Source of the DNA: Mesocentrotus franciscanus
Taxonomy: Eukaryota; Echinodermata; Echinoidea; Camarodonta; Strongylocentrotidae
DNA length: 64,000 nt
Reading direction: 5' to 3'
Assembly: GCA_037976565.1 (NCBI GenBank)
Contig: CP137671.1
Location: 25,918,813 to 25,982,812 of the forward strand
The translations under genes and the position numbers were made by a program. The notes beneath the pieces were generated by a model. The model was given only the letters and a program-made list of their open reading frames with translations, made no database searches and was not told the origin of the DNA. Below, in pieces: positions 12,536 through 23,599 of this stretch (position 1 is its first letter; every line of letters begins with the position of its first letter).

Positions 12536-12729
12536 TTGGTCAAACGGCGCGCCATACGAGGGTCAAGGTCGTTGTCATGGTTATAAACTCCAACAATAGA
12601 AGAGCGGAAATAAGGTAATGGGATGCTGACATACAGCATTGATGATCCATGTATACTACATGTATATCGGGTTCAAATAACCCTGTTTTTCGGGGGTCTT
12701 CTTGTTTTGCAGTTGTCGTTACTGTTTTC

Positions 12730-14960
12730 AAAGAATGTTAACGGGATCACGTTCCGACGTAATCCTAAATAAAAATTGTTAATAAACAAATAACATAGAA
12801 CCAAAGTTTACCCTATTTGGAATAATCATTCAAAGATATACAATCATGCAAGATAAAGGAATGAACAAGAAGATGTGATGAAGCAAAATGTCACAAACAA
12901 ACAGATGATTGTGAGAAATTATTGTCTCTCTCTCTCTCTCTCGCACGCTTTATCAGTGCCATTTTCCATCTTCATCTCTGGCACTGTTTTCCGTTCCGCT
13001 ATTTGCTTTTATTCCGAAAGTATTCCATTCGATCTCGAGATAAATTATTATACCATAACCTCGATATGAAGAAGAAAACATAGAACGAGCGCCTGATGAT
13101 ATCGAAATAAGAAGAATATTACTGTACAATAATTATAAAAAGTAAAACCTTTGAACGTAAATCATGATAAATGGAAACTAAAGAGGAATCCAGAGCGGGT
13201 GGGGTTGATCGGAGAGACAAATAGCATAATAATAAATGGCAATACGCACAACTTTCTCTCTCTCTCTCTCTCTTTTTCAATGTCGTTTTCAATCTTCATC
13301 TCTCATAGTGATTTCTGTTCCGCAAATTTTAATGAGATCTCGTTTCCACGTACTCCTAAATAAAAATAGCTGATTATAATTATAACGTAGTACCGAATTT
13401 GACCCTATCTGAAATGTTAATTCAAATATATAACAATCAAGGAAAGATAAAGGAATAATACAAATGTGATTTAGTAAAATGTCACTGACGAAAAGATGAC
13501 ATAAGAAATGATTGTTTCTCTCTGATTGTCTCTTTCTTTGTCTCTCTGTCTCTTTCCCGCTTTCTTTCTCTCTCTCTCTCTCTTTTTCTCTCCCTGTATT
13601 TCTCTCTCTTTCTATCTCTCTCCTGCTCGCTTTCTCAGCGCCATTTTACATCTTCATCTCTGGTACCGCTATTTGCTTTTATTCCGAAAGTATTCCTTTC
13701 GATCTTGAAACAAATTATTATACCATAACCTCGATGTGGAGAAGAAAAACACGGAACGAGCGCATGATTATAATCGAAATAACAAGAATATTACTATACA
13801 ATAATTATAAAAAGTAAAACTTTCGAATGTAAATCATGATAAAACAATGGAAACTAGAGAGGAATCCAGAGCGGGTGGGGTTGATCGGAGAGACAAATAG
13901 CATATATAGCGGTAATAATAAATAACAATACGCCCAACTTTCTCTCTCTTTCGTTTTCTCAATGTCGTTTTCCATCTTCATCTCTCATAGTGTTTTCTGT
14001 TCCGCGATTTTTAATGAGATCGCGTTTCGACGTACTCCTAAATAAAAATAGCTGTTCATATTATAACCTAAAACCAAATTTGACCCTATCTGAAATATTC
14101 ATTCAAATATATAACAGTCATGGAAAGATAAAGGAATAATTAAAATATGATTTAGTAAAATGTCACAGACGAACAGATGACATGAGTAATGATTGTTTGT
14201 CTCTCTGTATGTCTCTTGCTCTCTTCCGCTTTCTTACTCGCTTTCTCAGCGATATTTTCCATCTCCATCTTTGGTACTGTTTTCCGTTCCGCTATTTGCT
14301 TTTATTCTGAAAGTATTTATTTCGATCTTGAGATAAATTATTATACCATAACCTCGATATGGAGAAGGAAAACACAGAACGAGCGCCTGATGATTTCAAA
14401 ATGAGAAGAATATTACTGTACAGTAATTAAAAACAGTAAAACTTTTGAATGTAAATCTCTGTTGCATCAAAATGATACGAAGGAAAAAAAGTTTATTATG
14501 CTATATTGACGGTACTTATTTACGTCGGACAGATATAAACAAACAAAAAGAAAGTAACTTAAGAAAAACATCAGAGCTGGGGGGTGATCGGAGAGACAAT
14601 TATCATAATAATAAATACAGTACATACTACGTCCCACTTTCTATCTCTCCCGCCCCTCTCTCTCTCTCCCTCTCTCCCACTCTCTGTCTGTCTGTATGTC
14701 TGTCTTTCTATCTCTGTCTTTCTGTCAATGTCGTTTTAGCCATTTGCTTGTATGCCGGCATCATCCCTTCCTTGAGATAAATTATTATAACATATCCCTA
14801 ATGATGTACACATTATACCTTATATTTATTATAGGGGACGAAAATAGAGAACGAGCGGCTGATAATGTCGAAATGAGAAGAATGTTACTGTACACAAATT
14901 ATAGAAAGTAAAAGTATTGATTTGGTATGTAAATCTCTGTTGCATCAAAATAAAATGATA
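12730..14960. repeat. Tandem array of about 0.6-0.67 kb units with CT-rich tracts
   Basis: The segment with TCCTAAATAAAAAT recurs at about 12760, 13360 and 14037, and the segment GATCGGAGAGACAA at about 13209, 13884 and 14590. GATAAATTATTATACCATAA recurs near 13039, 13712, 14332 and 14776 (diverged). Each unit includes a (CT)n-rich tract (12925, 13256, 13515-13625, 13940, 14640-14730). About 3.5 units are present. Long open frames here are products of the CT tracts. Confidence 0.8.
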
Positions 14961-15384
14961 CGTTCATTATATGTTATTGACAGAAATAATATACATCGGA
15001 CATTATATACTTTAGCACAAAAGGGTTATCTAAAAGACGGTGGACAACATTATAAGTGAAAGAATAAAACTTTCTCTTTTATTTATAAAAAGAAATAGCA
15101 TAACCACCCTACAAAAACAGAAGAAATATTGAAGAGGGAGACAAGAAAAAATATAAAAAGGACACAACAGCTAATCTAGATAAAACCAAAAATAGGGTTC
15201 TAGAGCGGAAGATGATAGGGAAACGTAATAGTTCGTAAGTATTGGCAAATTTTGACAATTATAGTTTGTAAGTATTGACAAAGTATAAACAAATAAAAAT
15301 GACAGAGAAATATTTGAACGTATTTTAGACCTATATAGAATATACGAAAAGAGTTATGTCTTAGGCCCACCTAAAGTTACGTAA

Positions 15385-15475
15385 GAGTTACGTAAGAGGA
15401 ACAATGAACGTGGCCGAGGGTCAAGTTCGTTGTCATGGTTATAAACTCCAACAATAGAAGAGCGGAGGTAATGTA
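15385..15475. repeat. Unoccupied paralogue of the fold-back target site
   Basis: The sequence TTACGTAAGAGGAACAATG onwards matches 8729-8762 left of the fold-back element, and GTTGTCATGGTTATAAACTC onwards matches 12571-12610 right of it. Here CGAGGG occurs once (15415-15420), with nothing inserted. Confidence 0.8.
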
Positions 15476-15827
15476 TTTGGGTGCGTGCCGTCATAAGCTT
15501 CTACAGGGCGAGCGCGGATTACGCTGCTCCCAATGAAGTACCAGCAGTATCAGTATTTGTGTATGGAAAGGTCTCAGCGAAAGTCAATATCTATGGGACA
15601 GACACCACGGAGCTGTATACGCTGCTATACGAATTTCTTGTGAGAGAAAACTTGACATGTTTATGAAAAGTACAAATATAGTGAATAATATGAAAGTACA
15701 CAAAACAGGAGCAATGGATAATGATAGTATATACTTTGGAAATACACTCAAATCAACTATTTTAGTGAATTAGTGGCAGGGAAAGGCAATTTTAGGCTTG
15801 TAAAGACGTCATTTACCTGCCTATTAT

Positions 15828-15894
15828 GGGAACCTGGTATACCAGGTTCCCGTCTGTGAGTGCGCTCCACGGGAACCTGGTATAGCAGGTTCCC
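15828..15894. repeat. Pair of 24-base palindromes at the piggyBac-like right end
   Basis: Perfect palindrome at 15828-15851 (half site GGGAACCTGGTA) and near-perfect second copy at 15871-15894 with one central mismatch. They are 43 bases apart, just inside the terminal repeat. They could be subterminal recombinase-binding sites. They are not present at the left end. Confidence 0.7.
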
Positions 15895-15910
15895 GGAAGG
15901 AACGGGTTAA

Positions 15911-17340
15911 CATCTTCAATACTAGATAATGGATTGCTGATTAGTCAAAAAAAAGTAGTCAATGTGCTGATTTCCTCATGACCGATTTAGATGACATTAA
16001 TCGTAAATGACGATTATGTCCCAGTGATATAATATAAGGAAATACCTGTATCATGTAATGTATTTCAGGTATAAAACTGTCCTTTTCTGCCTTTTCTTTT
16101 ATTATATGTTTATACTCTGATCTAGTCCACCCTGATATTAAGTTGATTTAATGGAAGAAGAAAAATGATAGAAACAAGTCAGTAAAAGTTTTTTTTTAAG
16201 GCGATTAAAGACAAGAAAATTATATTTTTTTTAAGGTGCGATCAGTCAAACACAAATTGGCAACTCTATGACGTATCTTTGCCACTATTGCAACCAAAGT
16301 AACTGGGAATTTCAAGCAATAAAGGGAAGTGGAATTTTATCTTTTTTTGTGAATAAGTTCTTGCCCTTTTCATAAATTGTATTCAAGATAGTATCCAACA
16401 TCAGGTAAAGTGGAGTTGAGTGAATTGAGCCTAGATTGAAAGCACACACCAAAATGTTCAAAACAAACTGACCATGCTGGGTATCGTTTTGAGCATAATA
16501 TTAAAGGGGATCGAGCTCTTTGTTTTTCTTTGTTTCCCACTTCCCATGAACTTGTAGGAAGGAAGTTGATAGAAGAATAATTCAATTGTATATAAAGTTT
16601 TGCTATACTGAAAATTGCATTCATACATGAACCAACCGCAACACCCAAAAGAGCGATCAGGAAACGATCCCTCGTGAAACATACCCCCTCTATTATTGCA
16701 TTAGAACAGTCCACCTGAAATACATGCAATTTCGGTTAAAGGTCCATGGAGCGACAACGTAGTCTGCTTGGGATCATTTAAAATAATTTCCAAACTTAGT
16801 AGACAACAATGTAGAAGAAAGCAGAGAAATAAGAAAAGCAGGCTGGTGAAATTTTGAATGAAATTGGACTAAAAATGAGAAAGTTATGACTTTTTGGAAG
16901 TTGTAATCAAATTGGCTAAATCTGTAATACTGTGACGTAGTGCCGGATAACTTATCCATTCGTTTAAACACACAAAATGACTGAAATGCAATTTCTGTTT
17001 TTTTAAATGTATGACTCAGCAGATCTTTTTTTGTTTTTTGTTTTTTTGAGGAGTTAAAATAATATGCTATCCATAATATATTTTGAGAAGTGAGAAGGCA
17101 ATGAGGAGAAAAGGCAACAATTAATGACATTTTTGTGCACGGCGAACGGGAGAGATGCTCATGACTACATCACAAACCACTGACAAATTACCAACTCGAG
17201 ATTGTCACAGCTGTAGTGATCTCAAAATCCAAACATTCATTACTCTCTTATAATTGGTCCGATTTATATCAAACAATCTGTATCTCTCGATTATCTGCTT
17301 TATTCATAGAAATTAACATATTAAGAGTATTTTAATAATT
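15911..17340. other. No gene seen; unclassified repeat-like DNA
   Basis: Two moderately long frames on the - strand (16370-16729 and 16774-17130) have no recognisable domain or splice context. The whole block 16180-17150 has the look of a decayed transposon body, but I could not find ends. Confidence 0.4.
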
Positions 17341-17353
17341 GCCCCTTCAAATG

Positions 17354-17530
17354 GAGGCGTGATGGCCCGGTGGTAGCGCAGTGGTTTCGTAACGGGGAGG
17401 TCCTGAATTCGAAACAAAGTCGATGCGCTTGTGTCCTATGGTAAGGCATTAATCCTCATTACCAAGTCCTTCGGAGAAGACTTAACGCCGTCGGTCCCCT
17501 GGTTGCTTACTTACAAGCACATGCTTTCTT
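17354..17530 (+). mobile_element. tRNA-headed SINE, family B
   Basis: A tRNA-like head (GGCGTGATGGCCCGGTGGTA, then GCAGTGGTTTCGTAACGGGG and a B-box-like GAATTCGAA) is followed by AAGGCATTAATCCTCATTAC and CGCCGTCGGTCCCC. The same parts occur inverted at 52290-52460. It is distinct from family A. Confidence 0.7.
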
Positions 17531-17706
17531 ACCATAAACCAACCAAAAAAGGACTACAGTACATGCAAACAAAAAATTAAATGGATTAAAAAATATATAT
17601 ATCTAAGAATTACTCCTTTTTTTAATAGAGAGAGGATAACAAAATTGTCATCCTGCTTTATATAACAAGTTTGATAATTTCGTTTTTCGGTTTAAAAATA
17701 TGGATA

Positions 17707-17707
17707 T

Positions 17708-17748
<41 letters not shown>
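17707..17748. repeat. (TA)n microsatellite
   Basis: About 20 uninterrupted TA dinucleotides. Confidence 0.95.
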
Positions 17749-17751
<3 letters not shown>

Positions 17752-17759
17752 TTAAAATT

Positions 17760-18520
17760 GATACTCGGGCAAGAGACGTCTGCCCCACCTCACTGAAAGT
17801 TTCTTATATCAATACTTTGCAGGTTGCAATCTTTATGTTAAAATACTCTAATAACCCACTTCCTCCGGCATTCAACAACCTGTTTGTTATAAACAACATA
17901 ATCCATTCTTATCCGACACGAAACTCTCAGAACTGTCATTTGATAAACCCAAAATTGCTAATTGCGCATTAATCTATCCGACACCATGGTCCTGACCTAT
18001 GGAATAGTGTCCCAACTACTGTTAAATCATGTACTACGATAGTTTCTTTCAAGGCTGCCATGAAGCGTAAATTATTATCAGCATACAAGTCATAATTTAA
18101 TAAACGATCCAAAAAACATGCACACGCACTCACACTTGCACATACATAAATAACGACATAAATAAAACGTTTCGCAAAAGACATACACTTACCAAATATA
18201 CACATTTACACTTAACGCACTTCGTGTTATGCATGAAAAAAAAATGATTTACTTCATTATGTTGCTGTTATAATTAATTTATTTCTAATCATACATGTAA
18301 TAGATTTGGTCGCCCATAAATGTTCCTTTCCTGAGGCCGCCATAACGTTCAAGCTCTAGCTTAAGATGGCGGTCTCCTGTGTTTTTCAATTTTGAAAAGA
18401 TTTGTCATCTTATTTTTTTAAAGGTATAACTATTGAAATTAATTATATTATATGATTATGTATGTGTAGTTTAACTTTTGTTAATAATATATATGAACTT
18501 AAATCTGAATTGAATTTGAA
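17760..18520 (+). mobile_element. Non-LTR retrotransposon 3' fragment
   Basis: The frame at 17760-17972 and its continuation past a TAA give YINTLQVAIFMLKYSNNPL, then PPAFNNLFVINNIIHSYPTR, then IRHHGPDLWNSVPTTVK and FKAAMKR. This is the conserved post-RT tail of L2/CR1-like elements. A stop at 17970-17972 interrupts it. The rest to about 18520 is probably the 3' UTR. Confidence 0.75.
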
Positions 18521-18619
18521 TTTGAATTTAAATTTATTAACAACAACACATCATAATAATAACAGTACATATTAACAATCATACAATGCAAAGACTAATA
18601 GTGATACATGTATACATAA

Positions 18620-20860
18620 CAGAAGAGTAATGTTGATTGAACAGTAATGGTTTTAAAACGATATTTAGACATAGATCTGCATACTTTTAAATGTACAAAT
18701 GATATACACGTAAATATGTGTATTACTAATATTAAGGTGAAGTTGTTAATGGGAACTATAAGTTAGCACAAGCAGTCAGTCCGCAGCCGGTGCGAAAACC
18801 CTCTATTTTATTCAGCACGTATGCACGAATTTACGTGTCTTGCATACGTAATGAGTTGTGCAGACGGTCATTCCGATTGGCAGTTTTTGCCTTTATAATT
18901 GTTCATTTTTCATGAAATTGGTCTTATTTTACAGATAAGACGTTGCACTTTCTGTATACATATATGACAATCATGTTAAATATTTTTGGGAACAGATATT
19001 TCGCCTAGAAAATGGGGTTTTTGACGATAAATCTATCTTAAGAGTAGGGCTGATTTTCACATAGAAATCATTCTTGCGACACGAAGATGTTATAATCAGC
19101 ATAAAGCATATATATTTTTCTTTACAATGATATCAAAATTATTATATTTTACGCTGTACCAGAGTCAGGAACCAAGAAAAATCACGCGAATGTTTATGAA
19201 TAATTAATAGAAGTAGTCAATTTTGCCGAGGTGATAATAGAGAGTTCTGATTGGTCAAATACGTCAACTACGTCACATATGTTCCGCTTTGGTTCATTAA
19301 CATTCTGAATTCCAAAACTTAGTAAGCGTGCCTTGTGGCGTGCGCTGATAATGCACTTGCGCGTAGGCAGTCATGGCAACAATCTAGGGACCCTGGATCA
19401 AGTACGTCACCTACCATCAAGATATTTTTTTTCTACAATATTTCTTTTTTAATCATTTTTCTTATTTTTTTCGGCCAGTCGGCGGCGCGGCGGAGCTCCC
19501 AGGAATGTAATATTCAGTTATGCATTGCCATTGCTCAGTCGGCGAGCGTGCACGAGTATGAAATCACACAATTTCGCGCCATCATAGAAAGAACAAATTG
19601 GTAACAAATTGGTAACTTCCGGGTTTTTAGGGTCTTAATTACTATGATTATAAAGAGAACATGAATTTGCGAAAATTAGGTTTTGACATTATTTTGATCA
19701 GTGACTTTTCATCTTTCGAACGAATCTCAAAGTAAACAAATTAATTATGTACCAGAGTCAGGAACCAAAAGCGAAATTCCGGGTACAAAATAGCTGTTGA
19801 AATGTTACAAAAATAACACCAATAAAAGTGGTGAAAAGGGATTGTTTCAAAATTGTGAAATATGGCAAATTACATATCAAACTGAAGCTGAAAATCTCGA
19901 GAGTAAATTACCGTTGCGTGCTGCCATATTGACTGAAGTTATCGACCACAAAAGCAGCTGCATGTACACCCTTATAAATCTCGCAGAAAATCTCGTGAAT
20001 TTCAGCACACGTGAATGTTACGAGATCAGCAATGAGACGCTGAATAAAAATCAGCTTACAGCCTCATTATCGCGCACGCTGCGGTCTGACTGCAAGTGCT
20101 AGTCGAGCCTAGTTCCAATCATTGGCATTGGAGGTTTTTTTTAATTTGTTAGTACATATGAATGTAAAACTTGTTTGTTCGGTATTTACATATAATTTAT
20201 ACAAAAATAGTAATACTCTATCTTGTAACTTTTTTAAAGAAAAGAAAGAAAAACAAACATATTTAAGTGCTAAAGCATTATAATGAAAGATAAAAAAAAT
20301 CTTTGAACAAATACAGTCATCACTATGTTCATAAAATGAAAAGGATGTATTAATAACAAATAAAATCATACAGTGGTGCGTACATGCACAAATCCTATTA
20401 AACGCTCAAGGGCAACTATAACCTTTCACAAGCAAGTGTATACCTATATAATAAAAAAAAAGACAAGTAAGATAAAAAGGAAAAAAAACGAAAGGGGAAG
20501 GGATGGGGTTGAGCCCACGTCATTCACATAGAAGGTAGGGGGAAAAATGTCTCTGAAAAGTTAACCTCAATGTTTTTAATCAAATTTCATCTGAGAGATC
20601 ATTCCATAGCTTTGTTCCTACAAACGAAATACAAAGTCCTTGCGTTGTCCTGCATTTTGGTTGATAGAGTAAGTCACTTTAGTTTCTCCTTGTTGCATAT
20701 CTGTGCTGTATCATCTGACCATAATCGACTAAAGAGTGTGGCAATACACCTTTTACCAAATCATACATAAATGTTGATACAAGAAGTTCATGAAGTTACA
20801 AAATTATTTAATATTTATAGACTTTGAAAAAGAGGTTTGGAGTCTGTTCTAAGTTAACTG
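18620..20860. other. No gene seen; contains a 590-base-spaced direct repeat
   Basis: GTACCAGAGTCAGGAACCAA occurs at 19156 and again at 19748, both in the same orientation. No frame between or beside them has a recognisable domain. The stretch 19480-20105 is less AT-rich than its surroundings. Confidence 0.4.
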
Positions 20861-20864
20861 AATG

Positions 20865-21565
20865 TAATTGCTCTCATTGTGTGATTTCAAGTTCAGAGTT
20901 GAAAGCTGGTGTTGGTGTTGTGAGAACACCAACACCAGCTACAACACCGAACTTGAAATCATGCTGGTGTTGAGGTTGACCTCTGAAAATATGACGCATT
21001 TCCGGTAGTCTGTAATGAGGGCTGGTGTTGAATGTCGTCTGCTGAACCGAGTATCGCGGTTGGTGTTGACGATTTACGTGTAATTTTCCCATTCACCAAC
21101 ACCAGCCCCTAGGGATTGGGAAATTCATAATTTCAAGTTTGGTTTTGGTGTTGGTGTTGCAGTATACCGCAGGCAACTATGCGTGCATCTGTCACGAATC
21201 TCACGATCAAGCCAAGGTAAAATCCATTTTCCAGTAAAAACAACCGTAAATCATGGGAGCTATATATGTTTTTCAAAAGAAATTGTATTTTCTCTATTCA
21301 TTTTTTAATTTGAATTTATATTTAATATTAGATATGATGTAATTCATTGGAATTTCTGAATGGATTATGCTTTTATCGCAATACTTTTCGCCTGCAGAGT
21401 AGGACGTCACTCGGTGTTGAGGCTGGTGTTGCACTATCGATAAGTGATCGGTATCGTCCTTCTAATCTTACCGTCGGTGTTGGAGCTCGGTTCAGCAGCC
21501 TTTCCACGCTCTCAACACCAACACCAACACCGAACACCGTACTTGAACTCACTCATTGCCATTTT
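20865..21565. mobile_element. Inverted-repeat element rich in CAACACCA
   Basis: The left end has GTGATTTCAAGTTCAG followed by GCTGGTGTTGGTGTTG. The right end read backwards has GTGAGTTCAAGTACGG followed by GGTGTTGGTGTTGG. In between, GGTGTTG and its complement occur many times in both orientations, including a near-palindrome at 20908-20940. This is the organisation of a hairpin-forming MITE with subterminal repeats. It abuts the LINE fragment at 21585. Confidence 0.65.
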
Positions 21566-21584
21566 CGACCTAAATATATACAAT

Positions 21585-22200
21585 TTAGATTACTTTTGTA
21601 AGTGCTCCCCATACCTCTACTCCATAAGAGAGGTGAGGCTGTATAAAAGCCTTGTATAAAAACACAAGTATATTCTTGGGAACAAAATGTCTCATTTTAA
21701 ACAGAATGCCTACTTTCTTCCGCATGAATTTGTTTATTGTTTGAATATGTTCTTTCCATGAAAGGTGACAATCAATTTCAATTCCAACAAATGATGCAAC
21801 GGATCCCTCTATAATATCTGATCTTGATATTCTCACAGATCCTTATTTGTCTATTGATCTACCTTTGGATTTCATAATCAAATCGCTTGTTTTCTGTAGG
21901 TTAATTGTGACTTAATTTGCATTACACCATTCCTGCACCTTCATTAAATTTTCATTTATAATTTCTAAATCAATTTCTTTTTGTCTAGTATTAAAAAGTA
22001 AGAAATAGTTTCGAGTCATCAGCAATTAATCTGAAATTGAAAAAGTTTGTGGAGTTAGGTAAGTCATTTATATAAAGTGAAATTAATGTTGGTCCAATAA
22101 CGGAACCTTGAGGAATACCACATGTTATATTCAATTTCAAATACATTTTGTCTTGATATTGTAGAAACTGTGATCGTTTACACAAATAAATATCAAACCA
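21585..22200 (-). mobile_element. Non-LTR retrotransposon RT fragment
   Basis: The - strand frame 22185-21991 carries CGIPQGSVIGPTLISLYIND, then FRLIADDSKLF, i.e. RT motifs with the catalytic Y-A-D-D box changed to I-A-D-D. After a frame break, 21836-21585 gives FVGIEIDCHLSWKEHIQTIN and SYGVEVWGA. The fragment is truncated on both sides. It is the same family as 6500-7735. Confidence 0.8.
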
Positions 22201-23055
22201 TTTAACTTAGTTTGTATATTACTTTCTATTATGTTGAAAAATGCAGAAATAAAATCAAACAATCTAGTCTCCAATATTTACTTTTCCTTATTTCCAGCAT
22301 AAAGGCAAGCCAATGCACAAATACATGTAGACGTCATTAATATGTAGTTTTTACTCTTGTTGCTAACAGACTGGCATCAAAAGTGTATTAGAAGATAGTT
22401 TAGTTCCTTACAGTTAGAGCTTATTTCAATTTTGTCTAGCATTATTAAAATTGTCATGCACAAGAGATACTTTTTACGACTTGGAAGACGAAATAAGCAC
22501 ATTCATTTCACAGCCAAACTCAAGTATACTATTCTGTAAACAAACAAAAAACAACCTTGAATTTAAGCAGAAGTTGTTAAAGCATATTGAGTATTATTAC
22601 ATTGTAATAACTCCACAAGTAACTTATATTGTATTATTACTAAGTACATTAGTACCAATGGCTTTTTTAAAAAATTCATTTGAATATAAGGCATATTCAA
22701 GGTATAGCGAGCAATCGCGGTGGAAGCCGTTTGAAGCCGTTTGAAGCTGTTTAATATATTAGCGTTTAATTTTCACGGTAATTTTCACGATTCCAACGTC
22801 CTTGTTATAATGCGTTTATGGTGTGTAGAGTAGTGTATTCGGATGTCGATAATCATGGGGGTTATACTTTGGCTACTTGTGTGGCATAGACCCTGTGCAA
22901 ACTGTTGTTGATATTGTTTGTCTGAACCTGCAAATGGGAAGGGGTGCCACCCTATATTGGATAAACCACTGAACCAAATATATATCTTTAAGTTTGGAGA
23001 GTATTAACAAATTACTTTAAAACAATGTTTGAAGAAAGAAAAAAAAATAATAGAA
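22201..23055. other. No gene seen
   Basis: Low-complexity AT-rich DNA. A short GAAGCCGTTT direct repeat lies at about 22720-22750. The 97-codon frame at 22451 has no splice context or family resemblance. Confidence 0.4.
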
Positions 23056-23059
23056 AAAA

Positions 23060-23595
23060 GTAATTAGAGTGTTTTTATGCCTCTGCCACGGAAAATGGTG
23101 CCGGTTGTCCGTGCGTCTGTACGTCCGTCCCACTTTTCAGCGGATTTTAACCTAACTTGGATGAAGTATGAATGAGCATACAAGGAAGATTTAATTAGAT
23201 AGTGGGGGCAAACGTCAACAGTCACATTGTCATAAAGGTTTTGAAAAATGACGTAAGATATCTCGTTACTGCGATAACTTGTACAGGTTTTAAGCAATTT
23301 AAATCAAACTTGGAGGAAATATGAAGGAGCATACAATACTGAATTGACTAGATGTTGGGTGGAAAGTGTCAAAATTTCAGGTCACAGGGTCAGAAAAGGA
23401 ATTGAAAACTAACAGAAAATATTTCGTTACCGCGTAACTTGTAAAGTTTTGAAACAATTCAAAACAAACTTGGATGAAGTATAAATGAGCATATAAGGAT
23501 GAACTGAATAAATTTTGAGCGTCAAATGCCAAAGAGTCATGAAAGTATTGAAAACTACCAGAAAATAAATGCAGTTACCGCGATAACTTGAAAAG
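23060..23595. repeat. Degenerate tandem repeat, unit about 170-180 bases
   Basis: GATAACTTG(T/A) and AACTTGGA(T/G)GAA(G/A)TATGAA occur about every 170 bases (near 23155, 23310 and 23470), each followed by GAGCATA(T/C)AAG. Three units are visible, with the third the most decayed. Confidence 0.7.
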
Positions 23596-23599
23596 TACC

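Larger units (their letters stand above)
8763..12556. mobile_element. Fold-back (TU-like) transposon with arms of about 1.8 kb
   Basis: The left edge TATGGCGCGCCGTTTGACC is repeated inverted at the right edge. Flanks are CGAGGG on both sides (8757-8762 and 12557-12562), or an 8-base duplication with one mismatch if the ends are drawn one base inside. Each arm has an outer block of about 20-base units containing GATAAACACTGTTTATC and an inner block of non-tandem sequence (9020-10340 on the left, inverted at 10740-12130). The middle, about 10340-10740, is a short unique loop. This layout (outer tandem units, inner unique arm, short centre) is that of sea urchin TU elements. No transposase frame is visible. 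A matching unoccupied site is present at 15385-15475. Confidence 0.8.
8540..15906. mobile_element. Large piggyBac-like TTAA element, non-autonomous
   Basis: The 13-base end CCCGTTCCTTCCG begins at 8540 next to TTAA (8536-8539). Its exact inverted copy ends at 15906 next to TTAA (15907-15910). TTAA targets with short terminal repeats starting CCC are the signature of the piggyBac superfamily. No frame inside resembles a DDD transposase, so it would depend on enzyme from elsewhere. It encloses the fold-back element at 8763-12556, the tandem array at 12730-14960 and two palindromes near its right end. Alternative: two unrelated solo ends in chance opposition, though 17 identical bases including TTAA make this less likely. 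Confidence 0.6.

Noticed and set aside
12875..14911. Leu/Ser-rich frames over CT tracts
   Set aside because: Produced by simple repeats within tandem units; no splice context.
16370..17130. Two - strand frames of about 118 codons
   Set aside because: No recognisable motif and no conserved splice borders; probably decayed transposon.
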